A DNA stretch of 64,000 nucleotides from Phycisphaerae bacterium (GCA_017999985.1 JAGNKU010000004.1:186001-250000); one strand, 5' to 3'; positions 39,958 to 49,542 are shown, numbered from the stretch's first letter. Translations and numbers: made by a program. Notes: generated from the letters alone by a model not told the origin.

Positions 39958-40758
39958 TCAGGATCGCGCGTGACCGGCGCCGTTCGGCGAGCGGATCGGC
40001 GCCAGCGTGAACTCGGCCCGGCAGCCGGGGTGCGTACAGCGCACCGAGAGCGTGGGGACCGCGGCGAACTCACCGGGCTCGGTGTTCAGCATCGCCAGCA
40101 GGGTGGGCAACAGGGCATGGGCGGCGTGGATGCATAAACCAGCCGGTAGCGTGTGGCCGACGGTGAATGCGGTCTCGTCGAGTCCCCCGGCTGGACACAT
40201 GTCCGCCTGAGGGGGCCGCGTGACGCTGACGCGCACGGCGTGGCGCGCCGCCGCCGCGGAACCCGGCTCGACAGCGGGTACGGGCGGGTTCGGTGCAAGG
40301 GCCGGCGTGTCCGCGCTGGCCGGCGCGGACTGCCCGTTCACGTCAAACACCAGCACGTCGCGCCGCCGGTCCATGGCGAGGTTCGCCAGCTCGTCCGCCC
40401 GCTGGTTCTGCTCGCGGCGGACGTGGCGGATGGACCAGCGGTTGATTTTCAGGAGCAGCATCTGGACCTGGCGATGCAGCGGGGCGAGTTTCGCGCTCTT
40501 CACCTGGTAGTCGCCGGTGATCTGCCGCACGAGCAGCTCGCTGTCGGAGTGGATCATCAGGGGCTGGGGCGCGGCCCGGCCGGCGCGCTCCAGCGCCCGG
40601 ATGAGCGCGTGATATTCGGCGGCGTTGTTGGTCTGGCGGCCGAGAAAGAACCCGGCCTCGTACACGAGCTGGCCGGCGTCGTCCTGGATGACGACGCCCG
40701 CGCCGGCGGGGCCGGGATTGCCGCGCGACCCGCCGTCGACGTGAATGACCAGGCCCAC
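39958..40758 (-). CDS. RNase HI-like protein with C-terminal extension
   Basis: A protein of about 266 residues. The N-terminal RNase HI domain covers about residues 1-140 with the four acidic residues: IHVDGGSRGNPG, NNAAEYHAL, IHSDSELL and RREQNQRADELANLA. RNase H removes RNA from RNA-DNA hybrids. The next 125 residues are Pro/Ala-rich and end with VRCTHPGCRAEFTL, a Cys-x4-Cys that may be half of a zinc site. The GTG at 40758 has GGGGAG upstream and begins 14 bases after the zinc-ribbon gene. Confidence 0.85.
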   Translation of the reverse strand: MGLVIHVDGGSRGNPGPAGAGVVIQDDAGQLVYEAGFFLGRQTNNAAEYHALIRALERAGRAAPQPLMIHSDSELLVRQITGDYQVKSAKLAPLHRQVQMLLLKINRWSIRHVRREQNQRADELANLAMDRRRDVLVFDVNGQSAPASADTPALAPNPPVPAVEPGSAAAARHAVRVSVTRPPQADMCPAGGLDETAFTVGHTLPAGLCIHAAHALLPTLLAMLNTEPGEFAAVPTLSVRCTHPGCRAEFTLAPIRSPNGAGHARS

Positions 40759-40772
40759 GCGCTGCTCCCCGG

Positions 40773-41504
40773 TCAGGTTTCCCTGGCGATATGCAGGATG
40801 CGCCCGCAGTTGTCGCAGGTAATCACATCGTCGCGCGACTGCAGCGCATTGGCCCGTTCGGCGGCGAGGGACATGTTGCAGCCCTCGCACAGGAACTCCT
40901 GCCGTCGCGGATGGACCTGGATGACGCGCGCCATGACCTCGCCTTCGTAGCGCTCGGAGATGCGGTTGAACAGCTCCAGCGTCTTCTGATCCAGGCGCTC
41001 CCCGGCGGCATCGCGCCGCCGTTCGAGCTCCGCGAGCCGCTCGGCAAACGAGCCCTGGGCCTGGGCCAGTTGGGCTTCGAGCGTCTGCAGTCGCCGAACC
41101 TCCTGCTGCACGGCCTCTTCGCGCTCGGCGAGGGCCTGCTTGCGGGCCTCGACGGCGGCCATCAGCTCGTAGGCGCGGCTTTCGAGGCGGGTGACGTCGG
41201 CTTTTTCGTTGTTGAGCTGCGACAGGACGGCCGCGTACTCCTTGTTGGTCTTGACGGTATTGAGGTTCTCCCGCAGCTTGCTGACGTGGGCGTTGCGGGA
41301 CTTCAGGTCCACGTCGACCTCATCCATCTGGACCTGGGTACGCTTCAATTCCTCGCGTTCGGCGGCCAGTGCGTCCTCCGCGGCGCGGAGCTTGGCCGCC
41401 TGTCGCTTGACACCCCGCTCCTTGGCCGCCAACTGGCGGCGGATATCCACAACTTGCAGCTCGACGTCCTGAAGTGCCAGCAAGGATTCGAGCACGGCTC
41501 CCAT
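40773..41504 (-). CDS. Coiled-coil zinc-ribbon protein (DUF164/CdsZ-like)
   Basis: A 243-residue protein: a long coiled coil from about residue 5 to 175 rich in Glu, Arg and Ala, and a C-terminal C4 zinc ribbon with CEGC (about 206-209) and CDNC (about 231-234). Proteins of this family (DUF164, C4-type zinc ribbon) are widespread; a tethering or RNA-related role has been suggested for relatives. It precedes the RNase HI gene by 14 bases on the same strand, a frequent pairing that hints at a role in RNA or replication-associated metabolism. Confidence 0.87.
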   Translation of the reverse strand: MGAVLESLLALQDVELQVVDIRRQLAAKERGVKRQAAKLRAAEDALAAEREELKRTQVQMDEVDVDLKSRNAHVSKLRENLNTVKTNKEYAAVLSQLNNEKADVTRLESRAYELMAAVEARKQALAEREEAVQQEVRRLQTLEAQLAQAQGSFAERLAELERRRDAAGERLDQKTLELFNRISERYEGEVMARVIQVHPRRQEFLCEGCNMSLAAERANALQSRDDVITCDNCGRILHIARET

Positions 41505-41684
41505 TCACACTCTCCGCTGAGAGTCCTGCACCACTCAGATGTCAGAAGCCGCGTATTATCGTCGATGTCCCGCGCCGGGGCAAGTGCCGCCAAGTGCCCC
41601 GCCCCGGCGGATTTTATGACGGCCGCCGCTACAATTCCGGGTCTCGGAAGGCGGATTTCGCGGATCCGGCAGAAGGAGCCCCCT

Positions 41685-43034
41685 ATGCGTACCTGCGCTC
41701 GGCTTGGTTTGGGCAGCCTGGTATTGGTCCTGTTTGCGACGGTGGCCGTCGCCGACGATTCGCCACGGGACCGGCGCCGCACACCCATCGTCGATGTTAT
41801 CGAACGGTGCCGTGACTCCGTCGTGAACATCAGTACGACGCGTCTCGTCCGCATGCGTTCCCTGGCGTTCGGTTCGCCGCTGGACGAGATCTTCGATTTC
41901 GGCGGGCCACGCGAGCGCAACCGCCGCGTGCAAAGCGTCGGGTCCGGCGCGGTCGTCCACGAGAGCGGCTACATCGTGACCAATGCGCACGTGGTCTCGC
42001 AGGCCTCGGACGTGCAGGTGACATTTGCCGACAAGAGTACGCTGCCCGCGGAAGTCGTGGCCGTCGACCCGGAGCACGACTTGGCGGTGCTGAAGGTCAC
42101 GCCGGCGCAGCCCCTGCACGCCCAGCCGCTGGGCCGCAGCGACGACATCATGATCGGCGAAACCGTGATCGCGATCGGCAATCCGCTCGGGCTCCAGCAC
42201 ACCGTCACGACCGGCATCATCAGCGCCCTCGATCGCGATCTGCAGTTCAGCAACGACGTGGTGTACCGCGGCCTGATCCAGACCGACGCCCCGATCAACC
42301 CGGGCAATTCGGGCGGCCCGCTGATTAACCTGAACGGCGAGCTGATCGGCATCAACAGCGCGATCCGCGGCGATGCGCAGAGCATCGGCTTCGCGATTCC
42401 CGTCGATCGGCTGTGGGAACTGCTGCCGGCGCTGCTCGACGTGGAGCGGCGCGAGCGCGTCCGCTTTGGCCTGAGCGTCAGCGGCACGGACGCCAAGGTC
42501 GTGAGTGTAAAGCCGGACTCCCCCGCCGCCGCGGCCGGTCTGCGCCCGAACGATCGCATCCTGCGGTTCAACGGCGAGGCGCTGCGCACCGGGATCGATT
42601 ACTACGTGCACTTGCTCGGGCAGGCGCCGGACAGCCAGGTGCGCCTGGCCGTGCAGCGCGGCCCCGAGACATTGGAAGTGACGGTGCCGCTGCAGTCGAT
42701 TCCGCTGCCGGACGGGAAGGCGCTGGTCCAGAAACTGCTCGGCATCGAACTGATGGAGGTGCCGGAGGAGCTGCGGCGCAAGTACGAGTTGCCGGACTAC
42801 GCCGGACTGATGGTGGAGCAGGTCGAACGAACGGGGCCAGCGGACCGCGCGCGGATGCGGCCAACGGATTTGATTCTCCGCCTGGATCGCACGCCGGTGA
42901 GCACGTTGAAAGACGTCGGGCTGGCACTCGAGCAGGTTCGTCCCGGCGACCGCGTGCTGGTCGAGGGCCTGCGGCTCGACGCGGATCCGCCGTTTTTGTG
43001 GAGTGTCACGCTCCAGGCGCGCACCGCACGCTGA
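41685..43034 (+). CDS. Secreted HtrA/Deg-family serine protease with two PDZ domains
   Basis: A 449-residue exported trypsin-like protease. The signal peptide ends near residue 23 (VLFATVAVADD). The catalytic triad is visible as TNAHVV (His), PEHDLAVL (Asp) and NPGNSGGP (Ser). Two PDZ-like domains follow: about residues 265-335 (SVKPDSPAAAAGLRPNDRIL) and 365-440 (MVEQVERTGPADRARMRPTD). HtrA proteases degrade misfolded envelope proteins. The start at 41685 follows AGAAGGAG. It is divergent from the zinc-ribbon gene and convergent with the response regulator gene. Confidence 0.92.
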   Translation: MRTCARLGLGSLVLVLFATVAVADDSPRDRRRTPIVDVIERCRDSVVNISTTRLVRMRSLAFGSPLDEIFDFGGPRERNRRVQSVGSGAVVHESGYIVTNAHVVSQASDVQVTFADKSTLPAEVVAVDPEHDLAVLKVTPAQPLHAQPLGRSDDIMIGETVIAIGNPLGLQHTVTTGIISALDRDLQFSNDVVYRGLIQTDAPINPGNSGGPLINLNGELIGINSAIRGDAQSIGFAIPVDRLWELLPALLDVERRERVRFGLSVSGTDAKVVSVKPDSPAAAAGLRPNDRILRFNGEALRTGIDYYVHLLGQAPDSQVRLAVQRGPETLEVTVPLQSIPLPDGKALVQKLLGIELMEVPEELRRKYELPDYAGLMVEQVERTGPADRARMRPTDLILRLDRTPVSTLKDVGLALEQVRPGDRVLVEGLRLDADPPFLWSVTLQARTAR

Positions 43035-43058
43035 CGCCCGGACACACACCGGTCGCGC

Positions 43059-43463
43059 TCAGCGGCGTGCGAGCAGCTCAGCGACTTTTTCGAGCAGCTT
43101 CTTCGGCGGGATCGGCTTGTCGAAGTACGCGTCCACGCACATCGCCGCCAGGTCCTCCGGCGTGCGCGGCCGGAAATCGAGGCCGACCTGGCTGGTCACC
43201 GCCGTGGCGATGATGATGGGGATGTCGGCGAAGCGCGGATCGCCCTTGATCTGCTTGGAAAGGGAGAAGCCCGAGTCAAGGTTGCTCATCATCAGGTCCG
43301 TGATGATCAGGCTGGGCTTCTCGTTGGCGAGACGTTGCCACGCGGCCTGCGGGTCGGCACAGCACGCCACGCGATAGCCGTTCGGCTCGAGAATCTGCCG
43401 GTTGATCTCGAGGAAGTCAGAGTCATCGTCGACGAGCAGAATCAGGGGGGCCGCATCCGCCAT
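43059..43463 (-). CDS. Single-domain response regulator (receiver only)
   Basis: A 134-residue CheY-like receiver. LLVDDDSDFLEIN holds the acidic pocket, IITDLMMSNLDSGFSL the phosphoacceptor aspartate, ATAVTS the conserved Thr/Ser, and YFDKPIP the lysine. No output domain is attached, so it must act by protein contacts or in a relay. It closely resembles the lone receiver at 60.8 kb in the hydrogenase island, sharing DLMM, DxGFSL and the TAV...GLxF region. No kinase is adjacent. Confidence 0.88.
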   Translation of the reverse strand: MADAAPLILLVDDDSDFLEINRQILEPNGYRVACCADPQAAWQRLANEKPSLIITDLMMSNLDSGFSLSKQIKGDPRFADIPIIIATAVTSQVGLDFRPRTPEDLAAMCVDAYFDKPIPPKKLLEKVAELLARR

Positions 43464-43565
43464 ACGCTCATTGTCCGCGCCCGGGCGATGGCTGCAACTG
43501 GGCCGCGGGTTTGGCGGCGGTCCGCAGAAATGCACACGCCGGGAGCGGTTACAGAAAGAAAGTCC

Positions 43566-43594
43566 TTGAACGCGGCGCGCCGGCGCACTAGCTT
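43566..43594 (+). promoter_or_regulatory. Possible sigma-70-type promoter for the PEP-CTERM protein
   Basis: TTGAAC (43566-43571) and TAGCTT (43589-43594) are separated by 17 bases. A strong ribosome site, GAGGAGG, lies before the ATG at 43671. The -10 is weak. Confidence 0.35.
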
Positions 43595-43670
43595 GGTTGT
43601 GTTCTGGTCGCATACACACCGCGCGGTGCGACAGGGCTGACGCACCGGCACAGGCAGAGGAGGATGGAAC

Positions 43671-44588
43671 ATGTATTTGAGGTGGTTCACTGTGGTTGTG
43701 CTGTTGACTGCGGCGGGGGTGGCGCAGGCGGAGTTGCTGATCGCGGACAGCGGCGGCGATCGCATCATGCTGTTTGACGATCAGACCGGCGCCGTGATCG
43801 ACGCGAACTGGCTCACGGACATCGGGGCCGTCGGCTGGTTCTTCACGACGCCGAAGGAAGCGATGCTGGTCGGCAGTGAGATCTGGGTGTCGGACCAGGT
43901 CGCCGACGCGATCCATCGTTTCGATCTGGACCGCAATTTCCTCGGCAGCGTCACGGCGCATCCCTTGGGTGGCGTGCTCGACAACCTGCGCGGTCTGGGC
44001 TTCGACGGCACGACCGTGTACCAGACCGTCTGGCCGAGCACGACCACGCGGCGCGGCGTCGCACGCTACGACACGGCGGGGACGCCCCTCGGGTTCCACG
44101 CACTCAACGCCAGCCTGTTTGATGTCACGCCGTTCCAGGGCGACCTGCTCATCTCCAACGAGACGACGGATGACATCGAGCGCTGGACGACCACCGGCAC
44201 GTTCGTCGGGGTGTTCCGGGACAACGTGGTCTACCCGCAGCAGATCGCGGTACTGGCCGATGGCAGCGTGCTGACGGTGAGCTCGATTGCAGCTTCAGGC
44301 ATCGAAGGCGTTTACCACCTGAACGATGACGGGAGCTTGCGGGCGTTCATCGACACGGAGCCGATCGAGGAAATGGTGCCGCGTTCGGCGTACCTGCTGG
44401 GCAATGGCGCGTACCTGATCGGGACGAGCCAGGGCGTCTACCGGGCGCAGTTCAACGGCGTGGGATACGACTTCACGCTCATGCTCGGCGGCGTGGACGC
44501 GCAATACATCAACTACATACCGGAGCCGTCAACGGCGTTGCTGCTGGCGCTGGCGGGCCTGGCCGCGCTGCGGCGCAACCGCGCGTAG
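43671..44588 (+). CDS. Secreted PEP-CTERM-type protein
   Basis: A 305-residue exported protein. The signal peptide is WFTVVVLLTAAGVAQA at the N-terminus. The body has repeated beta-strand-rich segments such as GDLLISNETTDDIERWTTTG that suggest a beta propeller of NHL or SMP-30-like type. The C-terminus is IPEPSTALLLALAGLAAL followed by basic residues, a PEP-CTERM sorting signal for an exosortase. No exosortase is in the window. The function is unknown; a surface or matrix role is inferred from the tag. Confidence 0.84.
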   Translation: MYLRWFTVVVLLTAAGVAQAELLIADSGGDRIMLFDDQTGAVIDANWLTDIGAVGWFFTTPKEAMLVGSEIWVSDQVADAIHRFDLDRNFLGSVTAHPLGGVLDNLRGLGFDGTTVYQTVWPSTTTRRGVARYDTAGTPLGFHALNASLFDVTPFQGDLLISNETTDDIERWTTTGTFVGVFRDNVVYPQQIAVLADGSVLTVSSIAASGIEGVYHLNDDGSLRAFIDTEPIEEMVPRSAYLLGNGAYLIGTSQGVYRAQFNGVGYDFTLMLGGVDAQYINYIPEPSTALLLALAGLAALRRNRA

Positions 44589-44603
44589 CGGCCGCCCATG
44601 AAT

Positions 44604-44653
44604 CGCCCCACCCCGACCGTGCGTCGCCGCGCGGTCGGGATGGGGCGTTTGTT
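44604..44653. terminator. Strong bidirectional terminator hairpin
   Basis: Arms 44604-44619 and 44632-44647 pair over 16 positions with one mismatch, with a 12-base loop and TTTGTT after it on the plus strand. It separates the plus-strand PEP-CTERM gene from the end of the minus-strand hydrogenase operon. Confidence 0.75.
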
Positions 44654-44672
44654 ATCGTGCGGTCACGCAGTA

Positions 44673-46466
44673 CTACACGCGCTGCCGTGATTCGTATTTC
44701 GTGTGCAGCAGGTGGTGCGACTTCTCGCCCAGCGGCTGGCCCAGGAACTCCTTGTAGAGCTGCTGGACCGCCGGGTTCTCGTGCGACTTGCGCAGCTCGC
44801 GGTGCTCGTCCTCGTCATAGATGGCTGCGATGCGCGCCTTGCGCACGTCATCGTCGGTCAGCCGCGGCTGGCCGCCGCCGCCGATGCACCCGCCGGGGCA
44901 GGTCATCACTTCGATGAAGTGATACTGCGCTTCACCTTTGCGGACGCGCTCGATCACCTTGCGGGCGTTGCCTAGGCCGTGGGCCACGGCGACCTTCAGC
45001 TCGGCGCCTTCCAGGAACTTCCACTCAGGCTGGGCGCCCGTGATCTTGGCCGACGCCTCCTTCACGCCGTCGAGGCCCTCGATCGGCTTGACGTGCAGGT
45101 TCTCGAAGGGCAGCGGCCGGCCGGTGACGATCTCCCAGGCCGTCCGCAACGCCGCCTCCATCACACCGCCGGTGTTGGCGAAGATGTCCGCCGCGCCGGT
45201 CGAGATGCCGAGCGGGGCGTCCTGCTTCTCATCGGGCAGCTTCGTGAAGTCAATGCCGGCCTGCTTGATCATGCGGGCCAGTTCGCGGGTGGTGAGCACC
45301 GCGTCGACGTCTTGAACGCCACTGTCGGTCATTTCCGGCCGCTGGCACTCGAACTTCTTCGCCGTGCACGGCATGACCGACACGACGAAGATATCCTCGG
45401 GCTTCTTGCCGATCTTGTCGGCGTAGTATGTCTTCGCGATCGCCCCGAACATCTGCTGCGGCGACTTGCAGGTGGACAGGTTCGCCGTCATGTCCGGGTA
45501 GTAGTGCTCCATGAACTTGATCCACCCGGGCGAGCAGCTCGTGAACATCGGCAGCGGACCGTACTCGTGACCGTGCCCGTTGCCCTTCTTACCGACCAGC
45601 GCCTGCTTGAGCCGCATGAGCAGCTCGGAGCCCTCCTCCATGATCGTCAGGTCCGCCGCGAAGTTCGTGTCGAACACGCCGTCGAAGCCGAGGCGACGCA
45701 GCGCCGCGGTCATCTTGCCCGTGACGCGTGTGCCCGGCGGATAGCCGAAGCACTCGCCCAGGGCGGCGCGGATAGCCGGGGCCGTCTGCACCACCACGTG
45801 CTTCTTCGGATCGTCCAGGGCGTCCCAGACGGCGGCGATGTGGTCCTGCTCCGTGATCGCACCGACGGGGCACACAGCAGCGCACTGTCCGCACTGCACG
45901 CAGACGACCTCGTCGAGGTTCTGGCAGAACGCGGGGCCGATGACGGTCTTGAACCCGCGGTTTTGGGCCCAGATGGCGGCCACGCCCTGTGTCTGGTTGC
46001 ACACGGTCACGCACCGCCGGCATAGAATGCACTTCGCGGTGTCACGCGTCAGAGCCGGCGTGGTGCTGTCGCGATACCGCTTGGCCTTGTCGCCGCTGTA
46101 GCGGACCTCGCGGACGCCCAGCTCGCGGGCGACGGCCTGCAGCTCGCAATCGTCGTTGCGGGCGCAGACCTGGCAGTCGCCGTCGTGCTCGGAAAGCAGC
46201 AGCTCGACGACGGTGCGGCGGGCCTCGCGCACGCGGCGGCTGTTGGTCTTCACCTTCATACCTTCCGCGACCGGGGCGGCACAGGAAGCGACGAGGTTGC
46301 GGGCGCCTTCGACTTCCACCGTGCACACGCGGCAGGCGCCGATCGCCTGCACGTTCTTCATGTAGCACAGCGTCGGGATATGGACGCCGGCCTGCTTGGC
46401 GGCATCCAAGATGGTCGTCCCAGCCGGGACTTCCACGCTGATGTTGTCAATCGTCAGTTTCGGCAT
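44673..46466 (-). CDS. hydA: [FeFe]-hydrogenase catalytic subunit HydA (multimeric type)
   Basis: A 597-residue [FeFe]-hydrogenase, catalysing reversible H2 formation. N-terminal [2Fe-2S] plant-ferredoxin domain (about residues 1-80, CYMKN...ACRVC), a His-type or Cys cluster region with CQVCARNDDC, a pair of [4Fe-4S] clusters (CILCRRCVTVC and CVQCGQCAAVCP), then the H-cluster domain. Motifs L1 FTSCSPGWI, L2 MPCTAKKFE and L3 MTCPGGCIGGGGQP are all intact, so this is a real catalyst. With hydB and hydC upstream it matches the NAD(P)-linked, often electron-bifurcating trimeric or tetrameric group (A3). It is the last gene of the operon. Confidence 0.97.
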   Translation of the reverse strand: MPKLTIDNISVEVPAGTTILDAAKQAGVHIPTLCYMKNVQAIGACRVCTVEVEGARNLVASCAAPVAEGMKVKTNSRRVREARRTVVELLLSEHDGDCQVCARNDDCELQAVARELGVREVRYSGDKAKRYRDSTTPALTRDTAKCILCRRCVTVCNQTQGVAAIWAQNRGFKTVIGPAFCQNLDEVVCVQCGQCAAVCPVGAITEQDHIAAVWDALDDPKKHVVVQTAPAIRAALGECFGYPPGTRVTGKMTAALRRLGFDGVFDTNFAADLTIMEEGSELLMRLKQALVGKKGNGHGHEYGPLPMFTSCSPGWIKFMEHYYPDMTANLSTCKSPQQMFGAIAKTYYADKIGKKPEDIFVVSVMPCTAKKFECQRPEMTDSGVQDVDAVLTTRELARMIKQAGIDFTKLPDEKQDAPLGISTGAADIFANTGGVMEAALRTAWEIVTGRPLPFENLHVKPIEGLDGVKEASAKITGAQPEWKFLEGAELKVAVAHGLGNARKVIERVRKGEAQYHFIEVMTCPGGCIGGGGQPRLTDDDVRKARIAAIYDEDEHRELRKSHENPAVQQLYKEFLGQPLGEKSHHLLHTKYESRQRV

Positions 46467-46488
46467 GGTGTCCTATCTCCTTTCCAGG

Positions 46489-49400
46489 CTAGTCCTGTTC
46501 GCAGGTTTGCCGGAAATCGCACCGCAGGCAGCGCCTGGCTTCGCGCCGCGCGACGGCCTCCGACCACGGCAACTCGACTTCCTGGAAATTGTTCTTGCGC
46601 TTGTTCACCGGGATCAGTTGCATCTTGGCCCGCGTGTACTGCACCGGGTCCGCGTCCGGATCGAACTCCACGTCCGGTTGCTTGTCGGCCCGCCAGAACG
46701 CGTCGCACTGGCCGTTGAAGAACTTGTCGATCCCCACGGCGGCCTTCTCGCCGGCGCCAATCGCCGCCACGACCGACCACGGTCCCATGACGGCGTCGCC
46801 GCCCGCGAAGAGCCACTCCACCGAGGTCTGGCCGCTGACCGGGTCGGCCTGGATGAAGCCGGCGCGACTGAGCTTGACCTTCTGACCATCCAGCAACTGC
46901 CCGCTGTCGAGCGTCTGACCGATCGCCGCGATGACCTGGTCCGCCGCCACGACGAAATCCTCGTCGGAGCGATCCACCGGCCGGCGCCGACCGCTGCGGT
47001 CGAACTCACCCAGCACCATGTGCCGGCACTTGACGCCGTTCACGCGGCCGTCCCGGCGGACGATCTCGATCGGCGCGACCAGCACCGCGATCCGCACGCC
47101 CTCGTGCTCGGCCTCGTCCACCTCTTCGGCGTAGGCCGGCATCTCGACGCGCGTTCGGCGGTAGAGGATGGTGACCGTCTCGGCGCCGAGCCGCATGGCC
47201 GTGCGGGCCGCATCGATAGCCGCGTTGCCGCCGCCGATGACCACGACGTGCTTGCCGACGGGGACGGACCCGCGGATGTTGTACTCGCGCAGGAAGCGGA
47301 GGGCATCGACGACACCCTCGGCCTCCTCGCCCGGGATACCGAGCTTGGTGCCGAGCGGCGCGCCGACGCCGAGGAACACCGCCTCGTAGCCGTCGTTGCG
47401 CAGGCTCTTCAGCGTGAAGTCCTTGCCGAGCCGCATGTTGGTCTCGATGTCCACGCCGAGCCGCTCGATCATACGGATCTCGCGGGCCAGCTCTTCACGC
47501 GGCAGGCGGTAGGCCGGGATGGCCTGCACGAGCATGCCGCCCGGACGGGCTTCGGCCTCGAAGACCTTCGGCTGGTAGCCGAGTCGCGCCAGGAAGTACG
47601 CACACGACAGGCCGGCCGGGCCGGCGCCGACGATCGCGACCTTGCGTTTGGCGTTGGCCTCGTTCTCGCGGATCTCCGGCAACTGGACCGTGACTTCCTG
47701 CTCGGCCATGAAGCGCTTCAACCCGCGGATCGCCACGGCGTCGTCGAGCGTCGCCCGTCGGCACTTGTCCTCGCAGGTGTGGAAGCACACGCGGGCACAC
47801 ACCGACGCGAACGGGTTGCGCTCGCGGTGCAGGGCAAGGGCCTCGGCGTAGCGCTTCTCGGCGATGAGCGCGACGAAGCCCGGCACGTCGACGTTGGCCG
47901 GGCAGGCGCTCTGGCAGGGCGCCCGCACGAGGGCGGGGCACACGCCGGCCGGGCAGTGCCGGTCGCGGATGTGGGCCTCGTACTCGTCGCGGAAGTAGCG
48001 GATCGTGGACAACACCGGGTTGGGGGCGGTCTGACCGAGGCCGCACAGGGACGCGTCCTTGATCACGTTGCCGATTTCGATCAGCTTCTCGATGTCGCCC
48101 TCTTCACCGTGGCCCTCGCAGATGCGGGTGACGATTTCGAGCATGCGCTTGGTACCGACGCGACAGGGCGGGCACTTGCCGCACGATTCATCCTGGACGA
48201 AGTCGAGGAAGAAGCGGGCCACATCGACCATGCACGTGTCTTCGTCCATGACGATCAGGCCGCCCGAGCCCATGATGGCGCCGAGCTCGTTCAGCGACTC
48301 GTAATCGACCGGGACGTTCAGGTGCTCCTTCGGAATGCAGCCGCCGGACGGGCCGCCCATCTGGGCCGCCTTGAACTTCTTGCCGCCAGGGATGCCGCCG
48401 CCGATGTCGTAGATGATCTCGCCCAGCGGCATGCCGATCGGGACCTCGACCAAGCCGGTGTTGTTCACGGCGCCGGCCAGGGCGAAGACCTTCGTGCCGC
48501 GGCTCTTCTCGGTGCCGAACGACGCGAACCAGTCGGCGCCCTTGACGATGATCGGGGCGATGTTCGCGAAGGTTTCGACGTTGTTCAGGCAGCTCGGCTT
48601 GCCCCACAGGCCCTGCTGGGCCGGGAAGGGCGGGCGTGGCCGCGGCTCGCCGCGGTTGCCTTCGATGGACGTCATCAGCGCGGTCTCTTCGCCGCAGACG
48701 AACGCGCCGGAGCCCATGCGAACCTCGATGTCAAAGTCGAAGCCGCGTTCCATGATGTTCTTGCCCAGCAGGCCGTACTCGCGGGCATGCTCGAGGGCCT
48801 TGCTGAAGCGCTCGACGGCCAGCGGGTACTCGGCGCGAATATAGGCGTAGCCCTGCTTGGCGCCGATCGCGTAGGCCGCGATGGCCATGCCCTCGATGAC
48901 GCTGTGCGGGTCGCCTTCGAGCACGCTGCGGTCCATGAACGCACCGGGGTCGCCCTCGTCGCCGTTGCAGAGGATGTACTTCACGTCGCCGGCGGACTTG
49001 CGGGTGAACTCCCACTTCAGGCCGGTGAGGAAGCCGGCGCCGCCGCGGCCGCGCAGGCCGGACTTCTTGACCTCGGCGATGACCTGTTCGGGGGTCATCT
49101 CGGTCAGGGCCTTGCCCAGGGCCTGGTAGCCGTCGCGGGCGATGTATTCCTCGATCTTGAGCGGGTCGATCACGCCGCAGTTGCGCAGCACGATCTTGAC
49201 CTGCTTCTGAAAGAAGCCGATCTCGTGCAGGCCGGGGACGGTTTCGCCGGCGGGCGACTTGTGGACCAGGCGCTCGACGACGCGGCCCTTGAGCAGGTGC
49301 TCTTCGACGATGTCGGCCGCGTCGTCCGGGCGGATGCCCTGGTAGAAGACGCCGTCGGGATAGACGGCCGCGACCGGTCCGACCGCACAGGGGCCGAGGC

Positions 49401-49542
49401 AGCCGGATTCGATGACCTTGATTTCGCCGCTGAGGCCGTGGCGTTCGATCTGCTCGCGCAGCGCGGCGCCCACCTCGAGCGCGCCGGACGCGATGCACCC
49501 CCCGCCGGTGCACAGCAGCACATGGGTTCGTACGGTACTCAT
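46489..49542 (-). CDS. hydB: HydB (NuoF-like) subunit fused to a GltD/SfrB-like NAD(P) flavoprotein
   Basis: A 1017-residue fusion. The front is HydB: a thioredoxin-like [2Fe-2S] domain (LLCTGGGCIASG, GCLGPC), the FMN/NADH domain (GRGGAGFLTGL and ALMTSIEGNRGEPRPRP) and the NuoF [4Fe-4S] site ESCGKCPPCR near residue 460. Then, where usual HydB has two ferredoxin-type clusters, comes CPAGVCPALVRAPCQSACPA and a GltD/NfnL-like domain with FAD loop VGAGPAGLSCAYFLARLGY, and NAD(P) loop VIGGGNAAIDAARTAMRLGA. This suggests a second pyridine-nucleotide site, perhaps NADPH, in the bifurcating complex. The start at 49542 follows GGGAGA; earlier residues in this frame overlap other genes and are not coding. 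Confidence 0.95.
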   Translation of the reverse strand: MSTVRTHVLLCTGGGCIASGALEVGAALREQIERHGLSGEIKVIESGCLGPCAVGPVAAVYPDGVFYQGIRPDDAADIVEEHLLKGRVVERLVHKSPAGETVPGLHEIGFFQKQVKIVLRNCGVIDPLKIEEYIARDGYQALGKALTEMTPEQVIAEVKKSGLRGRGGAGFLTGLKWEFTRKSAGDVKYILCNGDEGDPGAFMDRSVLEGDPHSVIEGMAIAAYAIGAKQGYAYIRAEYPLAVERFSKALEHAREYGLLGKNIMERGFDFDIEVRMGSGAFVCGEETALMTSIEGNRGEPRPRPPFPAQQGLWGKPSCLNNVETFANIAPIIVKGADWFASFGTEKSRGTKVFALAGAVNNTGLVEVPIGMPLGEIIYDIGGGIPGGKKFKAAQMGGPSGGCIPKEHLNVPVDYESLNELGAIMGSGGLIVMDEDTCMVDVARFFLDFVQDESCGKCPPCRVGTKRMLEIVTRICEGHGEEGDIEKLIEIGNVIKDASLCGLGQTAPNPVLSTIRYFRDEYEAHIRDRHCPAGVCPALVRAPCQSACPANVDVPGFVALIAEKRYAEALALHRERNPFASVCARVCFHTCEDKCRRATLDDAVAIRGLKRFMAEQEVTVQLPEIRENEANAKRKVAIVGAGPAGLSCAYFLARLGYQPKVFEAEARPGGMLVQAIPAYRLPREELAREIRMIERLGVDIETNMRLGKDFTLKSLRNDGYEAVFLGVGAPLGTKLGIPGEEAEGVVDALRFLREYNIRGSVPVGKHVVVIGGGNAAIDAARTAMRLGAETVTILYRRTRVEMPAYAEEVDEAEHEGVRIAVLVAPIEIVRRDGRVNGVKCRHMVLGEFDRSGRRRPVDRSDEDFVVAADQVIAAIGQTLDSGQLLDGQKVKLSRAGFIQADPVSGQTSVEWLFAGGDAVMGPWSVVAAIGAGEKAAVGIDKFFNGQCDAFWRADKQPDVEFDPDADPVQYTRAKMQLIPVNKRKNNFQEVELPWSEAVARREARRCLRCDFRQTCEQD

